Assembly (NCBI GenBank): GCA_910579225.1
Contig: CAJTTI010000004.1
Span: 1 to 64,000, forward strand
Reading direction: 5' to 3'
From: an uncultured Lachnospiraceae bacterium
GTDB taxonomy: Bacteria; Bacillota; Clostridia; Lachnospirales; Lachnospiraceae
Length of the DNA stretch: 64,000 nucleotides
This document shows, piece after piece, positions 15,570 through 24,334 of this stretch (within the stretch, counting starts at the first letter, position 1; each line of letters opens with the position of its first letter). A program made the translations under genes and the position numbers. The notes under the pieces are model-generated. The model was not told where the DNA came from and did no database searches. It was given only the letters and a program-made list of their open reading frames with translations.

Positions 15570-15591
15570 AAAAACCACAACATTTTGTGGT
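15570..15591 (-). terminator. Terminator after rlmD
   Basis: ACCACAA-N4-TTGTGGT followed by T4-T5 on the minus strand, starting about 10 bases past the rlmD stop. Confidence 0.8.
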
Positions 15592-15600
15592 ATAACCGTC

Positions 15601-16971
15601 TTATTTCCTCTTATCACCACAATACGTCATCAGAATCACTGTCTCTACATGCCCCGTCCAGGGAAACATATCGCACCCTTTCACTTTTCGCACCTCATAC
15701 CCTTCCCCGCACAGGTACTTCAAGTCCCGCGCCAGGGTAGCGCTGTCGCAACTTATATATACAATCCGTTCCGGCTGCATTTGGACCATGGTCTGAAGTG
15801 CTGCCATATCGCATCCTTTTCTGGGCGGATCGACTACGATTACGTCTGCGCGGATTCCCTCTTCCTTATATTTCTTCGGTAGGACTTCTTCCGCTTTTCC
15901 CACAAAAAATTCCACATTTCCAATACTATTGATTTCCGCGTTTTTCCTTGCATCTTCCACAGCTTCCGGTATGACCTCCACACCGCAGACCCGCCCCGCC
16001 TGCTTTGCCAGGAATAAGGAGATTGTCCCAATCCCACAGTACAGATCCCAGACAGTCTCATTCCCCTTCAACTCTGCATACTCCAGAGCTGTCTGGTAAA
16101 GTTTCTCAGTCTGCACTGGATTAACCTGATAGAAAGACAGGGGAGAGATCCGATATGTTACATCGCCGATCCTGTCAGTAATATATGTCTGTCCCCAGAC
16201 GGGTCTCAGTTCTGTTCCCATAATCACATTAGTATTCTCCCTATTCACATTAATCATGATACCGGTCATCCCCGGAACCTCCTGAAGGGACTTGGAAAGT
16301 TCCTCCACGGCTTTTATCTTACATCCGTTCAGAATCAGGCAGACCATGATCTCCCCGGTGGAGAATCCTTTCCGTATCAGCACATGGCGCACCAGCCCGC
16401 TTACATTCTTCTCGTCATATGCCGGTATGTTGTATTTCTTCATATGCGCCAGCACCCGTTCCAGAATCATCTGATTCTCCTTTACACCCAGCAGACAGTC
16501 CGTGCATGGAACGATGCTGTGACTGTGCACTGCATAGAATCCCGCTACTGTCTTTCCCTCCCGGTCCGTTCCAAAAGGAAACTGCGCCTTGTTGCGATAT
16601 CTCCAGGGGTTGTCCATCCCCATAATCTCAGGTTTTGACATATCCGAAAATCCACCGATGCGTATCAGATGGTTCTGTATCTTCCTTGCTTTGAAATCAA
16701 GCTGCGCCTCATAGTCCAGCGCCTGAAGCTGACAGCCGCCGCAAGGGCGGGCACAGACACACTCCGGTTCCCGGCGCACAGGAGAAGGTTCCAGAACTTG
16801 TGTTAATCTGGCATACCCATAGCTTTTTTTGACTTTCATTACTTTCGCCTCAATCACATCACCGATCACTGCATCTTTTATGAAAAAAGTACATCCTTCA
16901 TATTTACCGATACCTTCCCCATCCACTCCCATATCCTCAATCCTCAGAGTAATTATATCGTTCTTCTTCAT
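15601..16971 (-). CDS. rlmD: 23S rRNA (uracil-C5)-methyltransferase, RlmD/RumA type
   Basis: A 456-residue SAM-dependent RNA m5U methyltransferase. An N-terminal TRAM domain (residues 1-60, GEGIGKYEGCTFFIKDAVIGD in two parts) is followed by the [4Fe-4S] cysteines CVCARPCGGCQ, the SAM site DLYCGIGTISLFLA, the catalytic region VDPPRKGCD and VYISCDSATLARDL with the nucleophilic Cys. The family also includes tRNA-methylating relatives, so the exact target base is not proven. The start at 16971 follows AGGAGA; an upstream in-frame ATG lacks such a site. It is followed by a clear terminator and precedes the mobile-element remnant. Confidence 0.88.
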   Translation of the reverse strand: MKKNDIITLRIEDMGVDGEGIGKYEGCTFFIKDAVIGDVIEAKVMKVKKSYGYARLTQVLEPSPVRREPECVCARPCGGCQLQALDYEAQLDFKARKIQNHLIRIGGFSDMSKPEIMGMDNPWRYRNKAQFPFGTDREGKTVAGFYAVHSHSIVPCTDCLLGVKENQMILERVLAHMKKYNIPAYDEKNVSGLVRHVLIRKGFSTGEIMVCLILNGCKIKAVEELSKSLQEVPGMTGIMINVNRENTNVIMGTELRPVWGQTYITDRIGDVTYRISPLSFYQVNPVQTEKLYQTALEYAELKGNETVWDLYCGIGTISLFLAKQAGRVCGVEVIPEAVEDARKNAEINSIGNVEFFVGKAEEVLPKKYKEEGIRADVIVVDPPRKGCDMAALQTMVQMQPERIVYISCDSATLARDLKYLCGEGYEVRKVKGCDMFPWTGHVETVILMTYCGDKRK

Positions 16972-17200
16972 CTTTATCTCCTGACTTTTTATCTTTATAG
17001 GCCAACCGACTGACAGCCATTTCTGCATCGACTACTGCCAGACAGGTGCATCCACCCGGATGCTGTCCATTAAAATTCTTCTATAAAACAATACAAAAAA
17101 ACTGCTACAAAACTCTCCACCCCGCAAAATATGATTGAAACCTGCAGAATGTCTGCGCCATATTTCACGAAAACCGGCTGTTTTACAGCAGTCTTTTCTA

Positions 17201-18145
17201 TTATTTTCCAGTCCGACGGATATTTGACTCCAGCAACCGATTGTATCCCAGCCATCCCTGATTGTCCCCGCCAGCCTTCAATGCCTCCATCATGGTCTGC
17301 ATATGCGCATCTGTGTTATCCGCAAAGTTCAGCGCAACAGCTTCCAGAAGAGCCGGCTTCTTTGGTGAACCGTACTCCAGTTCTCCATGGTGTGCAAGTA
17401 TGCAATGCTTCAGTTCATTGGCCAGCTTCACCGGAAATCCGGAAATCTGTCGTATCCGTGTCCCTACCAGTTCGGCTCCGATCATAATATGTCCCAGAAG
17501 CTGCCCTGCATCCGTATAATCGTTTTCCGGAAAGGGAGACAGTTCATAGACTTTCCCAATATCATGGCACATGGCCGCTGTATACAGCAGATCCGCATTC
17601 AACATGGGATAGGTCCGCACATAATAATCACACAGTTTTGTAACACTTAACGTATGTTCCAGAAGTCCTCCCACAAATCCATGGTGTACGCTCTTGGCCG
17701 CACTGCTGAATTTAAACGCCTTTACGAATTTCTCATCATCTATAAAAATACTCTTTAGAAGCCCCTGCAGATACTGATTCCCCACTCGGTCTATAAAACC
17801 AAGGATCTCCTTATACATCCCTTCAATATCTTTTCCGCTAACCGGCAGATAATCAGAAGGATCATACTCTCCTTCCTGCGCCTTTCTTACCCGTTTCACA
17901 TTCAGCTGGATCTGCCCCTGGAAACTGGTCACATCTGCCACAATATCCACATAATCAAGGCCTTCAAAGGCTTCGATCCCCCTGGAATTCGGGTCCCAGA
18001 TTTTGGCGTCGGCCGTTCCGGTCTTATCCTGCAGAATCACATTCTCATAAGTCTTCCCGGCTTTTGTCAAAGCCGTCTGGCGGGATTTGCACAGATAGAT
18101 ACCGCTGACGCGCTCACCCTCCCGAAAGGTCTCAATGTATTTCAT
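17201..18145 (-). CDS. yhaM: 3'-5' exoribonuclease YhaM
   Basis: A 314-residue protein, the same length as Bacillus YhaM. Residues 1-95 are an OB-fold nucleic-acid-binding domain (GTADAKIWD, FQGQIQLNV). Residues 150-290 are an HD domain with GGLLEHTLSV, AAMCHDIGKV and LAHHGELEYGSP. The family trims RNA (and ssDNA) from the 3' end with Mn2+ or Co2+. Downstream on the minus strand GCTGT-AAA-ACAGC followed by GGTTTT may terminate it. It follows the HtrA-like gene by 18 bases and may be cotranscribed with it. Confidence 0.92.
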   Translation of the reverse strand: MKYIETFREGERVSGIYLCKSRQTALTKAGKTYENVILQDKTGTADAKIWDPNSRGIEAFEGLDYVDIVADVTSFQGQIQLNVKRVRKAQEGEYDPSDYLPVSGKDIEGMYKEILGFIDRVGNQYLQGLLKSIFIDDEKFVKAFKFSSAAKSVHHGFVGGLLEHTLSVTKLCDYYVRTYPMLNADLLYTAAMCHDIGKVYELSPFPENDYTDAGQLLGHIMIGAELVGTRIRQISGFPVKLANELKHCILAHHGELEYGSPKKPALLEAVALNFADNTDAHMQTMMEALKAGGDNQGWLGYNRLLESNIRRTGK

Positions 18146-18163
18146 AACTCTCCTAAATTCTCC

Positions 18164-19414
18164 CTACTCTAATATTCTCAGATTGACAGACAGTTCCAGT
18201 TCCTGATAACTGGTTTTATTCAGCCTCTGACAAATGACCTGAATATTTTGCCCGTTGGAACACTTCATCAGAATCGCCATCACATCTTTCAGATTCGTAA
18301 CCGGCTGGCCGCTCATGGAAGTGATAATATCTCCCGGCTGAATCCCCGACTCAATAGCCGGAGAATCCATCGCCACCTCTGACACATAGACACCAATCGG
18401 AATCTCCTCCAGCTCAGAGAGCGCCGTTGTCACATCTGTTCCTGCAATCCCCATATATACTATGTCCTGATTATTGGATAAATGCTCGATTACATCCATA
18501 ATATCGGAGATTCCATAAGCCTGAATCGTATGATCCTGAGCCGCTACCTCACATCGCTCCTGTATCATCCCGATGATCTTGCCGCTCCAGCTGATCAGAA
18601 CACCACTGCCGGACCGGGCCTTTATCATATCCGTGGTAAGTACGTTGTAGCTTCCGTCATACAGACCCGCGGTCTGGGACACACTGGTCAGATTGCCATA
18701 CAGCACAGAACCATAATTCCCGCACGGACTTCCCAGAGCGATCACCGGCTCCCCGTTCCTGAGCGTCTTGGAAGAGCCGATATCTGCATACACAATCACC
18801 TCCCGGGTGCTATCTGAGAGATCCCCCAGATTCACGCTGAGCACCGCCAGACCGGTGTTCCTGTCATACTTTTTCAAAACTGCAGGCGCAGATGTATGAT
18901 CATAGAACGTGATCAAAAAATTCTCTCCGTCCTCCACTTTCCCATAATCCGTCAGAATGAGAAGTTCCAGACCGTTGTCCCCCACCAGCACGCCAGATAC
19001 CGAGCTCTGACTGGTATAAGTTTCCTCAAACCAGTCTGTATCTGTAGTAACTGCCGAGACATTGACAAGGCTCTTCTGAACCTGGTTTCCGATCTGTATC
19101 AGTTGTTGATACATCTTTTTGTAATCTTCAAGCTCTATATTAACCTGTTCCATAATATAAACCGGAGGATCCGCCTCCTCTTCCGGATGTTCTTCCGGTT
19201 CCGGTAGCGTGATCGGCTGTAATTCCGCCTGCCTTTCTTCCGGCATTATCTGCGGAATGGCAACCGCCCAGACTGCAAGGGCCGCAAAGGCAAAAAGAAC
19301 CCCGGAGACCACGGACCGCACCAGACGGTGCATGATTCGGCTCTGATAAAAACGCTTTTGTTTGATTGTCTCTTGAATAAATGAAAGATTCCGGTTCTCT
19401 TTTCCTTCTGGCAT
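18164..19414 (-). CDS. HtrA/DegP-like PDZ protein with degenerate catalytic triad
   Basis: A 416-residue membrane-anchored protein: cytoplasmic N terminus to about residue 30, one membrane helix (residues 31-52), an acidic Glu/Pro-rich stalk, an S1C trypsin-like domain (about 110-300) and a C-terminal PDZ domain (ESGIQPGDIITSMSGQPV). The fold landmarks are present, but the residue normally His is in LILTDYGKV (His lost), the usual Asp is in RNTGLAVLSV (Asp lost), and the GNSGGP site reads RSGSGVLIS. It is therefore probably not a protease and may bind peptides through its PDZ domain at the cell surface. A good AGGAGG precedes the ATG. It is divergent from mutS2. Confidence 0.85.
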   Translation of the reverse strand: MPEGKENRNLSFIQETIKQKRFYQSRIMHRLVRSVVSGVLFAFAALAVWAVAIPQIMPEERQAELQPITLPEPEEHPEEEADPPVYIMEQVNIELEDYKKMYQQLIQIGNQVQKSLVNVSAVTTDTDWFEETYTSQSSVSGVLVGDNGLELLILTDYGKVEDGENFLITFYDHTSAPAVLKKYDRNTGLAVLSVNLGDLSDSTREVIVYADIGSSKTLRNGEPVIALGSPCGNYGSVLYGNLTSVSQTAGLYDGSYNVLTTDMIKARSGSGVLISWSGKIIGMIQERCEVAAQDHTIQAYGISDIMDVIEHLSNNQDIVYMGIAGTDVTTALSELEEIPIGVYVSEVAMDSPAIESGIQPGDIITSMSGQPVTNLKDVMAILMKCSNGQNIQVICQRLNKTSYQELELSVNLRILE

Positions 19415-19589
19415 GACAACGTCCTCCTCCTGGATGGCTCATTGACTATGCATATTATACCTGATTTTTTCCATCGTGTCCACTGGAACTCTTGCAGACA
19501 GCTGCTGTCAGTCGTGAGAAAATAACCGAACTTCTCCTTTTCAAGCGGGACCAAATGCGGTATGATGGTAATAGTAACAGGAGGTTTTT

Positions 19590-21962
19590 ATGAATCAGAA
19601 AGTATTTACAAAATTAGAATTTGACAAAATTATTCATATACTGGCAGAACATGCTTCCTCAGCCGGAGCAAAGGAGCTCTGCGAACGTCTTCTGCCTTTG
19701 GATTCTCTCTCCGAGATCCGGCAGGCGCAGACAGAAACTGCAGACGCACTTCGCCGGATTTACCGCAAAGGAAGTCCTTCCTTTGGCGGTATCCGGGATA
19801 TTCGCGGCTCTGTAAAACGGCTGGAAATCGGAGGCGTGCTGGGAATGGGAGAACTCCGTCAGATCCAGTCACTTTTGGAAACTGCCGGAAAAGCGAAGCA
19901 ATATGGCCAGCGAGATACTCAGGACGAGCCAGGAGACTCTCTGGACGAATCTTTTGACCTGCTGGAACCCATTGTCTCCCTCGCCAATGAAATCCGGCGC
20001 TGCATCCTCTCAGACGATACCATGGCAGATGATGCCAGCAGTACATTAAGAGAGCTCCGGAGGTCCATGCAGCGGATGGACGATAAGGTCCACAGCACTC
20101 TGAACTCCATGGTAAACGGTTCCGTCCGTACTTATCTTCAGGATGCGGTGATCACCATGCGGGACGGGCGATATTGTCTGCCCGTGAAAGCAGAATACCG
20201 GAATCAGGTTCCAGGCATGATCCATGACCAGAGTTCCACCGGCTCCACGCTCTTTGTGGAACCCATGGCAATCATCAAACTGAATAATGAATATAAAGAA
20301 CTGCAGATCAGTGAACAGCGGGAAATTGAGAAAGTTCTGGCATCTCTCAGCGAGACTGCCGCCGGATATCTGGAACTTCTGTCGGAAAACTATCAGATCC
20401 TGGTACGCCTGGACTTTATCTTTGCCAAAGCATTGCTTGCCAAAGGAATGAATGCCACCATGCCGCTCTTTAATACAGATGGACGGATCCATATCAAAGA
20501 TGGACGACATCCTCTGCTGGATACAAAAAAAGTGGTTCCCGTCACGATCCGCCTGGGTCGGGAATTCGACCTTTTGATTGTCACTGGTCCTAATACTGGT
20601 GGCAAGACTGTCTCCCTCAAGACCGTAGGGCTTTTTACGCTCATGGGACAGGCGGGACTGCATATTCCGGCTTTCGAACGCTCCGAGCTGGCTGTATTTG
20701 ACCAGGTATTTGCAGATATTGGAGATGAGCAGAGCATTGAACAGAGTCTCAGTACCTTCTCCTCCCATATGAGTAATATCGTCTCCATCTTAAAGGAAAC
20801 CACGCTGAATTCTCTTGTCCTTTTTGATGAACTGGGAGCCGGCACCGATCCTACAGAGGGCGCGGCACTTGCCATTTCTATTCTGGACCATCTGCATCGT
20901 CAGGGAATCCGCACGATGGCGACCACACATTACAGTGAATTAAAGGTCTACGCCCTCTCCACAGAAGGCGTAGAAAACGCCTGCTGCGAATTTGATGTGG
21001 AATCTCTGCGCCCTACTTACCGGCTCCTGATTGGTATCCCCGGCAAAAGCAATGCCTTTGCCATTTCCTTAAGACTCGGACTTCCCGAATACCTGATCGA
21101 AGAAGCCAGAAAGCAAATCAGCACCCAGGATGAGAATTTCGAAGATATGCTCACTGAGCTGGAGAACAGCCGGGTAACTCTGGAAAAAGAACAGGCGGAT
21201 ATCGCACGTTACAAAGAAGAGATCCGCAGGCACCGGGATGCACTGCAGAAAAAGCATGACCGAATCGACGACCAGAAAGAGAAGATTTTAAGAGAAGCCC
21301 GGGAAAAAGCCAATGCCATCCTGCAGGAAGCAAAAGAATACGCCGACGAGACCATGAAAAATTTCCATAAGTTCGGCCGGGAAGGAATCTCTGCCAAAGA
21401 GATGGAGGCAGAAAGGGCACGCCTGAGAGAGAAAATCAAATCCACAGAAGCCGGTATGTCCCCTGCTGCTCAAAAGCCCAAGAAAAAGGTAAAAGCTGCA
21501 TCTCTCCATGTGGGCGACCGTGTAAAAGTACTTAGCCTGAATCTGGAAGGAACCGTCAGCACACTCCCGAATGCCAAAGGAGAGCTCTTCGTCCAGATGG
21601 GTATTCTCCGTTCTCAGGTCCATATCGACGATCTGGAATACATGGGCGGGGCTGAACTGCCCAAAGGCCGAACTGCTGCAAGCGGAAGCGGCCGGATTAA
21701 GATGAACAAATCCGCTCTGGTCAGCACAGAGATCAATCTGATCGGTATGACTGTGGATGAAGCCCTTGGCCATCTGGATAAATACCTGGATGACGCTTAC
21801 CTGGCCCATGTGCCCAGTGTCCGTATTGTCCATGGGAAAGGTACGGGAGCCCTCAGAAATGCCGTACAGCAGCATCTACGGCGCTGTAAATATGTAAAAA
21901 CCTTCCGTCTGGGTTCTCTGGGAGAAGGAGACGCCGGCGTGACCATTGCCGAATTCAAATAA
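19590..21962 (+). CDS. mutS2: Endonuclease MutS2
   Basis: A 790-residue MutS2. The core/lever segment (residues 1-300) is followed by an ATPase with Walker A GPNTGGKTVSLKT near residue 334 and Walker B LVLFDELGAGTDP near residue 410, then a long coiled coil (510-620), a KOW-like region and a C-terminal Smr nuclease domain (LIGMTVDEALGHLD, RIVHGKGTGALR). In Firmicutes MutS2 is linked to suppression of recombination and to rescue of collided ribosomes. The ATG follows ACAGGAGG. A two-component system begins 22 bases after the stop. Confidence 0.95.
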   Translation: MNQKVFTKLEFDKIIHILAEHASSAGAKELCERLLPLDSLSEIRQAQTETADALRRIYRKGSPSFGGIRDIRGSVKRLEIGGVLGMGELRQIQSLLETAGKAKQYGQRDTQDEPGDSLDESFDLLEPIVSLANEIRRCILSDDTMADDASSTLRELRRSMQRMDDKVHSTLNSMVNGSVRTYLQDAVITMRDGRYCLPVKAEYRNQVPGMIHDQSSTGSTLFVEPMAIIKLNNEYKELQISEQREIEKVLASLSETAAGYLELLSENYQILVRLDFIFAKALLAKGMNATMPLFNTDGRIHIKDGRHPLLDTKKVVPVTIRLGREFDLLIVTGPNTGGKTVSLKTVGLFTLMGQAGLHIPAFERSELAVFDQVFADIGDEQSIEQSLSTFSSHMSNIVSILKETTLNSLVLFDELGAGTDPTEGAALAISILDHLHRQGIRTMATTHYSELKVYALSTEGVENACCEFDVESLRPTYRLLIGIPGKSNAFAISLRLGLPEYLIEEARKQISTQDENFEDMLTELENSRVTLEKEQADIARYKEEIRRHRDALQKKHDRIDDQKEKILREAREKANAILQEAKEYADETMKNFHKFGREGISAKEMEAERARLREKIKSTEAGMSPAAQKPKKKVKAASLHVGDRVKVLSLNLEGTVSTLPNAKGELFVQMGILRSQVHIDDLEYMGGAELPKGRTAASGSGRIKMNKSALVSTEINLIGMTVDEALGHLDKYLDDAYLAHVPSVRIVHGKGTGALRNAVQQHLRRCKYVKTFRLGSLGEGDAGVTIAEFK

Positions 21963-21984
21963 AGGGAAAGGAGAGTTATATCCC

Positions 21985-22680
21985 ATGCCATCTAAACAGA
22001 AAATTCTGATTGTAGACGATGATGCAAACATCGCCGAACTCATTTCATTATATCTGACCAAGGAATTTTATGAAGTACAGATTGTAGAGGACGGAGAACA
22101 GGCACTCCAGGTATTCAATACGTTCCAGCCTAATCTGATACTCCTGGATTTGATGCTTCCGGGCATGGACGGTTATCAGGTCTGCCGGGAGATCCGGACC
22201 CGCTCCAACACTCCCATTATCATGCTGTCCGCCAAGGGAGAGATCTTCGACAAAGTATTGGGACTGGAACTAGGTGCCGATGATTACATGATTAAACCCT
22301 TTGATTCCAAAGAATTGGTGGCAAGAGTCAAAGCAGTTCTCCGCCGCTTTCAGCCTGCCAGAACTGATACTGCTCCTGCCTCCAAACTGGTACAGTATCC
22401 GGACCTGATCATCAACCAGAGCAACTATTCTGTTATTTATCAGGGGAAGACGGTGGATATGCCGCCAAAGGAGCTGGAACTTCTCTATTTTCTGGCTGCT
22501 TCTCCGAATCAGGTATTCACAAGGGAACAGCTCCTGGATCACATCTGGGGCTACGAATATATCGGTGATACCCGTACTGTTGACGTACACATTAAGAGAC
22601 TTCGGGAAAAGATCAAAGACCATGAAGCCTGGCGGCTGGCCACGGTCTGGGGTATCGGCTATAAATTTGAGGTGAAATGA
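21985..22680 (+). CDS. OmpR/PhoB-family response regulator
   Basis: A 231-residue response regulator: receiver domain with the acidic pocket VDDD, phospho-acceptor Asp in LLDLMLPGMDG and Lys in MIKPFD, then a winged-helix DNA-binding domain (FTREQLLDHIWGYEYIGDTRTVDVH). The ATG at 21985 follows AAAGGAG; it lies just after the mutS2 stop. Its stop overlaps the sensor kinase start (ATGA), so the two are made in a fixed ratio. The signal is unknown. Confidence 0.92.
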   Translation: MPSKQKILIVDDDANIAELISLYLTKEFYEVQIVEDGEQALQVFNTFQPNLILLDLMLPGMDGYQVCREIRTRSNTPIIMLSAKGEIFDKVLGLELGADDYMIKPFDSKELVARVKAVLRRFQPARTDTAPASKLVQYPDLIINQSNYSVIYQGKTVDMPPKELELLYFLAASPNQVFTREQLLDHIWGYEYIGDTRTVDVHIKRLREKIKDHEAWRLATVWGIGYKFEVK

Positions 22681-24134
22681 TGCGCATTTCTCTGAATGTC
22701 AAATATCTCCTTTCCTTCCTGGTATTTGGTCTGTGCTGCTTTTTCTGTATTTCAACGGTCACTTCTCAGCTGATGATGAAGAACGCCATAACTACCAAAG
22801 CTGCAGCCTTCTATCAGGAAGGAATCTGTCTGTCTGAGCAATATGTGGTGAATTATTTCGAAGAACAGGAAAACCGGAGCACACTTTCCAATATCCGTTC
22901 GCATCTCACTTCGCTGGATATCTACCTGAACGCAAGTATCTGGCTCATCACCCGGGATGGAGAGCTGATTCTGGATTCTGCTTCTTCAGGCCCCGCGACC
23001 GAACGGATATCCATACCGGAATTCAATTCCGTACTTCCCGGAGGAAAGTATTATATGACCGGCGATTTCTTCGGCATGTTTTCCGAAGAAACCTTAAGCG
23101 TCCTGATACCGGTCTCTCACAATTATCATGTACGTGGATACATTGCAATCCATACTCCTATGTCCGTCATTGTCCGGGAAAAAGAAGGGTATCTGTTCTC
23201 TTTCTATGTTACAATGATACTCCTTCTGGGGCTTATGTTTCTCTTTGGTGCTTTCCACTGGTTGATGATCTGCTTTCCTATACAGCGCATACGCAAAGGC
23301 GCCGGTGAATATGCACTTGGCAATTATGATGTACCCATCGGCATGAATCGGGAAGACGAACTGGGGTTCCTGGCAGACACCATGGATTTTATGGCTGAAT
23401 CTCTGAAAGACTATGACGAAGACCAGAGAAAACTGATTTCCAATATTTCTCATGACTTCCGGTCTCCCCTGACCTCTATCAAAGGCTATATTGAAGCCAT
23501 ACTGGACGGCACGATTCCTTTTGAGATACAGGAAAAATACCTGAACATTGTTCTGCGTGAGACAGAACGCCTGACCAAGCTGACCAGCGGCCTGCTGACT
23601 CTGAATTCCATGGATCCAAAGCAGCATCGCCTGTGCAGAACCCGCTTTGATATTAATACAGTCATCAAGAACACAGCGGCAACTTTTGAAGGCACCTGTA
23701 CCTCCAAGCGCATCTCTATCGAACTGTTGTTCTCAGACTGGGAATCCTACGTTTATGCGGATATGGGGAAGATTCAGCAAGTACTCTACAACCTGATTGA
23801 CAACGCCATTAAGTTCAGCCAGCCTGATTCTGTAATCTCCGTTGAGACCACTCTGAAATATGACAAACTTTTTGTATCGGTCCGGGATACAGGTGCAGGG
23901 ATCCCTAAAGACAGTTTGAAGAAAATATGGGAACGTTTCTACAAGACAGACGCATCCAGAGGAAAAGACAAAAAAGGAACTGGCCTTGGGCTGGCCATCG
24001 TAAAAGAGATCATCCAGCTTCATGATGAAAACATTAACGTGATCAGTACCGAAGGAGTTGGCAGTGAGTTTATCTTCTCCCTGACCAGAGCAGAAGAAAC
24101 CCCTTCACAGGCAGCAGAACAAAGCGAATCGTGA
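22677..24134 (+). CDS. Membrane sensor histidine kinase
   Basis: A 485-residue sensor with two membrane helices (about 10-32 and 178-202) enclosing a roughly 145-residue extracellular sensor, then HAMP, dimerisation domain with phospho-accepting His in NISHDFRSPLTSI, and an ATPase domain with NLIDNAIKF (N box), RDTGAGIP (G1) and GTGLGLAIV (G2). All catalytic boxes are intact. It pairs with the regulator at 21985-22680. Downstream on the plus strand an imperfect 27-bp hairpin (24186-24264) probably ends the transcript. Confidence 0.92.
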   Translation: MMRISLNVKYLLSFLVFGLCCFFCISTVTSQLMMKNAITTKAAAFYQEGICLSEQYVVNYFEEQENRSTLSNIRSHLTSLDIYLNASIWLITRDGELILDSASSGPATERISIPEFNSVLPGGKYYMTGDFFGMFSEETLSVLIPVSHNYHVRGYIAIHTPMSVIVREKEGYLFSFYVTMILLLGLMFLFGAFHWLMICFPIQRIRKGAGEYALGNYDVPIGMNREDELGFLADTMDFMAESLKDYDEDQRKLISNISHDFRSPLTSIKGYIEAILDGTIPFEIQEKYLNIVLRETERLTKLTSGLLTLNSMDPKQHRLCRTRFDINTVIKNTAATFEGTCTSKRISIELLFSDWESYVYADMGKIQQVLYNLIDNAIKFSQPDSVISVETTLKYDKLFVSVRDTGAGIPKDSLKKIWERFYKTDASRGKDKKGTGLGLAIVKEIIQLHDENINVISTEGVGSEFIFSLTRAEETPSQAAEQSES

Positions 24135-24185
24135 AATCCATCATACATATCCATTTCCTGATGAAATCAACCAAATCAAAAAATA

Positions 24186-24264
24186 CCGCGAAACAGGCAG
24201 ATTATGCCATATCAAACGGGAATACACAGCTTCCTCAATATGGTTCCAATCTGCCGTTTCACGG
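24186..24264. repeat. Long imperfect inverted repeat between convergent genes
   Basis: Arms 24186-24212 and 24238-24264 pair over about 27 bp with one mismatch and a small bulge (CCGCGAAACAGGCAGATT against CCGTGAAACGGCAGATT). A shorter TGCCGT-TTC-ACGGCA hairpin overlaps the right arm. There is no T-run, so it is a weak intrinsic terminator, or a small palindromic repeat unit placed between the convergent kinase and hydratase genes. Confidence 0.55.
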
Positions 24265-24334
24265 CATATCTTCGGTACAAAAAATGCTTTTATCAGCACT
24301 CCCCTATAACTTCAACCGCACAAAATCTCTTGAT

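Noticed and set aside
15311..15583. A 90-codon minus-strand frame upstream of the element block
   Set aside because: It runs through two terminator hairpins and spaced repeats and has no start context.
17070..17255. A 61-codon minus-strand frame after yhaM
   Set aside because: Overlaps the yhaM end in another frame; no ribosome site or homology.
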